This document shows, piece after piece, positions 7,017 through 8,405 of a stretch of 8,405 nucleotides of DNA; the stretch's first letter is position 1; each line of letters begins with the position of its first letter. Made by a program: the position numbers and the translations under genes. The stretch comes from RGIG8709 sp045537065 (lineage in GTDB: Bacteria > Bacillota > Clostridia > Monoglobales > Monoglobaceae): the NCBI GenBank assembly GCA_045537065.1, contig JAZSOT010000021.1:1-8405 (forward strand), in the 5' to 3' direction. The notes beneath the pieces are model-generated. The model ran no database searches, had not been told where the DNA came from, and saw nothing but the letters and a program-made list of their open reading frames with translations.

Positions 7017-7045
7017 ATTTTAATAAACATTTGTCTGATTGTCAA
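7017..7045 (-). promoter_or_regulatory. Sigma-A-type promoter for rny
   Basis: On the minus strand a perfect TTGACA (7045-7040), a 17-nt spacer and TAAAAT (7022-7017). The predicted start near 7010 gives a leader of about 110 nt, which is AU-rich with no convincing hairpin. Confidence 0.7.
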
Positions 7046-7110
7046 GTATTATTTAACAAATTTTAAGAATTTTTCGTCCAACATTTTCCGTCATTTCCTT
7101 TTATATTACA

Positions 7111-7139
7111 TTGAAATTATGTATAAAATCCCTTAAAAT
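7111..7139 (+). promoter_or_regulatory. Sigma-A-type promoter at the very start of the small membrane protein gene
   Basis: TTGAAA (7111-7116), a 17-nt spacer and TAAAAT (7134-7139). The usual start distance puts the first transcribed base at or next to A7146, the A of the ATG, so the mRNA would have no leader. A second AT-rich candidate, TATAAA (7122-7127), lacks a good -35 and would leave a leader of only about 10 nt. Confidence 0.5.
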
Positions 7140-7145
7140 ATAATT

Positions 7146-7391
7146 ATGAAAAAGAAATTTATAAAACCATCGGATTTAATGATAAATATTATATATTACG
7201 GAACTGCAACCTCTTTGGGGCTTCTTGTTCTTGGCATCTTTGCATATAAAGCAAACGAGCTTTTCTGGGGCTCAAGCTTTGTTAATTATCAGTGGAGTAT
7301 AAAGCTTATTCTCTCCGCGATGAGCCTTTTTGTCCAGTCCTTCGTCTTTGCCCTTTTGTTTGAATGTGTAAGACTCGGTATGAAAAAATAA
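7146..7391 (+). CDS. Small two-span membrane protein of unknown function
   Basis: An 81-aa protein I do not recognise as any named family. It has a basic N-terminus (MKKKFIKPSD), a hydrophobic segment at about residues 12-32 (INIIYYGTATSLGLLVLGIFA), a polar loop with NELFWGSSFVNYQWS (about 37-51), and a second hydrophobic segment at about 52-76 ending ALLFECVRLGMKK. Two membrane helices with both ends positively charged suggest a hairpin with the termini in the cytoplasm. It is judged real because it has an upstream promoter, ends exactly at a two-way terminator, keeps the base composition of neighbouring genes and has a protein-like hydrophobic layout. No ribosome-binding site precedes the ATG. 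The next internal ATG (codon 12) has only a weak GGA upstream. It is divergent from rny and convergent with the DUF554 gene; neither suggests a function. Confidence 0.65.
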   Translation: MKKKFIKPSDLMINIIYYGTATSLGLLVLGIFAYKANELFWGSSFVNYQWSIKLILSAMSLFVQSFVFALLFECVRLGMKK

Positions 7392-7415
7392 AAGAGATGC
7401 TCTGCATCTCTTTTA
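7389..7415. terminator. Bidirectional terminator between the small membrane protein and DUF554 genes
   Basis: TAAAAGAGATGC (7389-7400), loop TCT, then GCATCTCTTTTA (7404-7415) is a perfect 12-bp inverted repeat with A-rich and T-rich flanks. It starts inside the stop codon of the plus-strand gene and ends next to the stop of the minus-strand gene at 7416-7418. Confidence 0.85.
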
Positions 7416-8111
7416 TTATGTAGAAAACAACATAACCAAATTATATATCAATGGTGCAAAAACAATAGCAGGAAGAAAGTCTGAGACCTTTATTTTTGTT
7501 ATTCCCATCAAGTTTGTGCCTATCATTATAATCAATATTGAGCCTGCACAAGTCATTTCATTAATAGCTCCTACAGTCATAAGCGGTGCCACAAGTCCTG
7601 CAAGAAGAACAAGTCCGCCTTGTATAACCAGAACCGAAACAGCAGACAAAAGCACTCCAATTCCAAGGCTTGATGCAAGAATCATAGAGGACACCAAATC
7701 TAGGGTTGCCTTTGTGATTAAAATTGAATTATCACCTGTTAGTCCTGCCTGAATTGAGCCAGTCACCGTCATTGAGCCTACGCAGAACAAAAGGGTTGCA
7801 GATACAATTCCTTCCGCAATTGAAACATTTTGCCTCTCTTTTTTGAATTTCGTCTCCACGGTATTTGCAAGGGTGTTTATAGCCCCGTCTATATCAAGGA
7901 GGGTTCCACATATAACACCAAGCACAATGGATGCTATGACTATAAGCACATTTTCACCGCTGAGGCTACCAGTTATCCCAATATAAAGCGTGCAGGCACC
8001 AAGACCTGTCATAGTTGCTCTTCTAACTCTTTCAGGAATCCCCTTTTTAAATAATAACCCCACTAATGAGCCAAATATAACGGTTATCACATTAACAATT
8101 ACTCCAAGCAT
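7416..8111 (-). CDS. DUF554 family membrane protein (YdfK/YqgA-like)
   Basis: A 231-aa integral membrane protein with about six or seven hydrophobic segments. The start MLGVIVNVITVIFGSLVGLL followed by KKGIPERVRRA, the early LGACTLYIGITGSL block, and the central signature FCVGSMTVTGSIQAGLTGD (about residues 109-127) are characteristic of the DUF554 family. Members are conserved putative transporters or channels with no settled substrate, and none is proposed here. Length matches the family and no residues appear missing. The ATG at 8111 has only a weak, distant ribosome site (GGGG about 11 nt upstream), unlike the strong sites of its neighbours. No clear promoter is seen in the region upstream, which instead holds the 105-bp structured repeats with terminators pointing toward this gene. 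It ends at a two-way terminator. Confidence 0.9.
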   Translation of the reverse strand: MLGVIVNVITVIFGSLVGLLFKKGIPERVRRATMTGLGACTLYIGITGSLSGENVLIVIASIVLGVICGTLLDIDGAINTLANTVETKFKKERQNVSIAEGIVSATLLFCVGSMTVTGSIQAGLTGDNSILITKATLDLVSSMILASSLGIGVLLSAVSVLVIQGGLVLLAGLVAPLMTVGAINEMTCAGSILIIMIGTNLMGITKIKVSDFLPAIVFAPLIYNLVMLFST

Positions 8112-8147
8112 ATTTTGCTATTACCCCATTTTTTTATTTAAATATAA

Positions 8148-8175
8148 AAGAAGACATCCTACTGGATGTCCTCTC
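8148..8175 (-). terminator. Terminator-like hairpin ending repeat copy 1
   Basis: GACATCC/GGATGTC with a four-base loop is extended on the minus strand to about 12 bp by G-U, A-U, G-C, A-U and G-U pairs, and is followed by a U-rich tail. It points toward the DUF554 gene and ends 37 nt before its start codon. Confidence 0.6.
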
Positions 8176-8178
8176 AAG

Positions 8179-8274
8179 TTCCGGCAACTACTTACTTTCC
8201 CAGGCAGCCGGAGCGTTAAAAAAACAATCCTGTGAATTGTTTTTAGCGTAGGAAGCCAAGTTTCATCAGCTACC
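8179..8274 (-). pseudogene. 5S rRNA-like fragment with an internal insertion
   Basis: On the minus strand, GGTAGCTGATGAAACTTGG (8274-8256) resembles the 5S rRNA helix V/loop E/helix IV upper strand (compare GTAGCGCCGATGGTAG in E. coli). CTGGGAAAGTAAGTAGTTGCC (about 8203-8183) resembles the lower loop E strand and 3' end (compare GAGAGTAGGGAACTGCC), ending in GCCGGA like a helix I strand. Between the two lies about 50 nt not expected in 5S, including an AU-rich hairpin with a run of seven U. The 5' half of a normal 5S (about 60 nt, with the CCGAAC loop) is absent upstream. A decayed or chimeric 5S remnant is the best fit; an unrelated structured RNA cannot be excluded. The comparison was made by eye. 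Confidence 0.4.
8217..8244 (-). terminator. AU-rich hairpin with U-run inside repeat copy 1
   Basis: On the minus strand AAAAACAATTC, loop ACA, GGATTGTTTTT forms an 11-bp stem with one G-U pair and runs into further U residues. The AGCGT pentamer occurs on both sides (8212-8216 and 8245-8249) in copy 1. In copy 2 it occurs only on the inner side. Confidence 0.5.
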
Positions 8275-8297
8275 ACACTTTTTTATTCTGAATATAA

Positions 8298-8325
8298 AAG
8301 AAGACATCCTACTGGATGTCCTCTC
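8298..8325 (-). terminator. Terminator-like hairpin ending repeat copy 2
   Basis: Identical to the hairpin at 8148-8175. Transcripts entering from the right on the minus strand would meet this signal first, then the second copy, before reaching the DUF554 gene. Confidence 0.6.
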
Positions 8326-8366
8326 AAGTTCCGGCAACTACTTACTTTCCCAGGCAGCCGGAGCGT

Positions 8367-8394
8367 TAAAAAAACAATCCTGTGAATTGTTTTT
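8367..8394 (-). terminator. AU-rich hairpin with U-run inside repeat copy 2
   Basis: Identical to the hairpin at 8217-8244, shifted by 150 bp. The sequence entering it on the minus strand is CCCCCGACTT instead of CTTCCTACGC. Confidence 0.5.
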
Positions 8395-8405
8395 AAAGTC
8401 GGGGG

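Larger units (their letters stand above)
8141..8245 (-). repeat. 105-bp direct repeat, copy 1 (near DUF554 gene)
   Basis: Base-for-base identical to 8291-8395; the two copies start 150 bp apart. On the minus strand each copy contains, in order, an AU-rich hairpin with a U-run (8217-8244), a GC-rich hairpin with TCCGGC/GCCGGA arms (8180-8212), and a terminator-like hairpin (8148-8175). Identity breaks sharply on the right, where copy 1 continues GCGTAGG and copy 2 AAGTCGG. On the left only an AT-rich stretch is shared. The whole region from 8112 to 8405 has no convincing protein gene. Confidence 0.95.
8291..8395 (-). repeat. 105-bp direct repeat, copy 2 (right edge)
   Basis: Perfect copy of 8141-8245. 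Its outer neighbour on the right is AAGTCGGGGG, the last ten bases of the window, which differs from the 45-nt sequence that follows copy 1 (8246-8290). Whether further copies or an rRNA operon lie beyond the window cannot be seen. Confidence 0.95.

Noticed and set aside
7990..8235. Plus-strand 81-codon open frame crossing the DUF554 start and the first repeat.
   Set aside because: It overlaps a well-supported gene on the other strand, has no ribosome site, and its tail is translated terminator and repeat sequence.
8260..8270. CUGAUGAAAC on the minus strand resembles the hammerhead ribozyme core.
   Set aside because: The hammerhead needs a stem between CUGAUGA and GAAA. Here the two strings overlap directly, and no flanking stems I and III fit.
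8141..8395. Possible CRISPR array from direct repeats.
   Set aside because: There are only two copies, the unit is 105 bp long, the spacer is a single 45-nt stretch, and the repeat carries terminator hairpins. No cas genes are present.

Overview
The window is a compact, AT-rich chromosomal segment. Its strong Shine-Dalgarno sites, sigma-A-type promoters with 17-nt spacers, U-tailed hairpin terminators and gene families point to a low-GC Gram-positive bacterium, most likely an anaerobic clostridium (Clostridia/Oscillospirales-like). This is an inference from gene content and style. No species can be named from the sequence alone.

Layout, left to right. (1) At the left edge is the 5' part of a small monooxygenase-like (ABM domain) gene on the minus strand, divergent from the next block. 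(2) A plus-strand block follows: a SpoVB/MurJ-like lipid flippase and mazG, 11 nt apart as in the yabM-yabN pair of Bacillus; then yajC with its own promoter; then a patatin-like phospholipase behind a hairpin. (3) A minus-strand block comes next: rny (RNase Y), a terminator, and two half-size chromate-transporter genes that overlap by 4 nt. It converges on the patatin gene at a two-way terminator built from the ends of both genes. (4) Divergent from rny is an 81-codon membrane protein gene that appears to be transcribed leaderless. It converges on a DUF554 membrane protein gene at another two-way terminator. (5) The right end (8112-8405) has no protein gene. It holds two perfect 105-bp copies of an RNA-like element 150 bp apart, oriented with the minus strand, with built-in terminators and sequence resembling the 3' half of 5S rRNA.

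Most genes are housekeeping: envelope lipid-linked precursor flipping, nucleotide sanitation, Sec translocase accessory, mRNA decay, and ion/lipid membrane functions. The clearest oddities are the duplicated 5S-like/terminator element, a MazG whose C-terminal domain has lost its metal-binding signature, a 63-bp stretch that is almost identical between the two chromate-transporter paralogues, and the predicted leaderless small membrane protein. Start codons were revised from the longest reading frame for the flippase (TTG 314), the patatin (ATG 3295), the upstream chromate transporter (ATG 5270) and rny (TTG 6897), because ribosome-binding sites fit only these positions.
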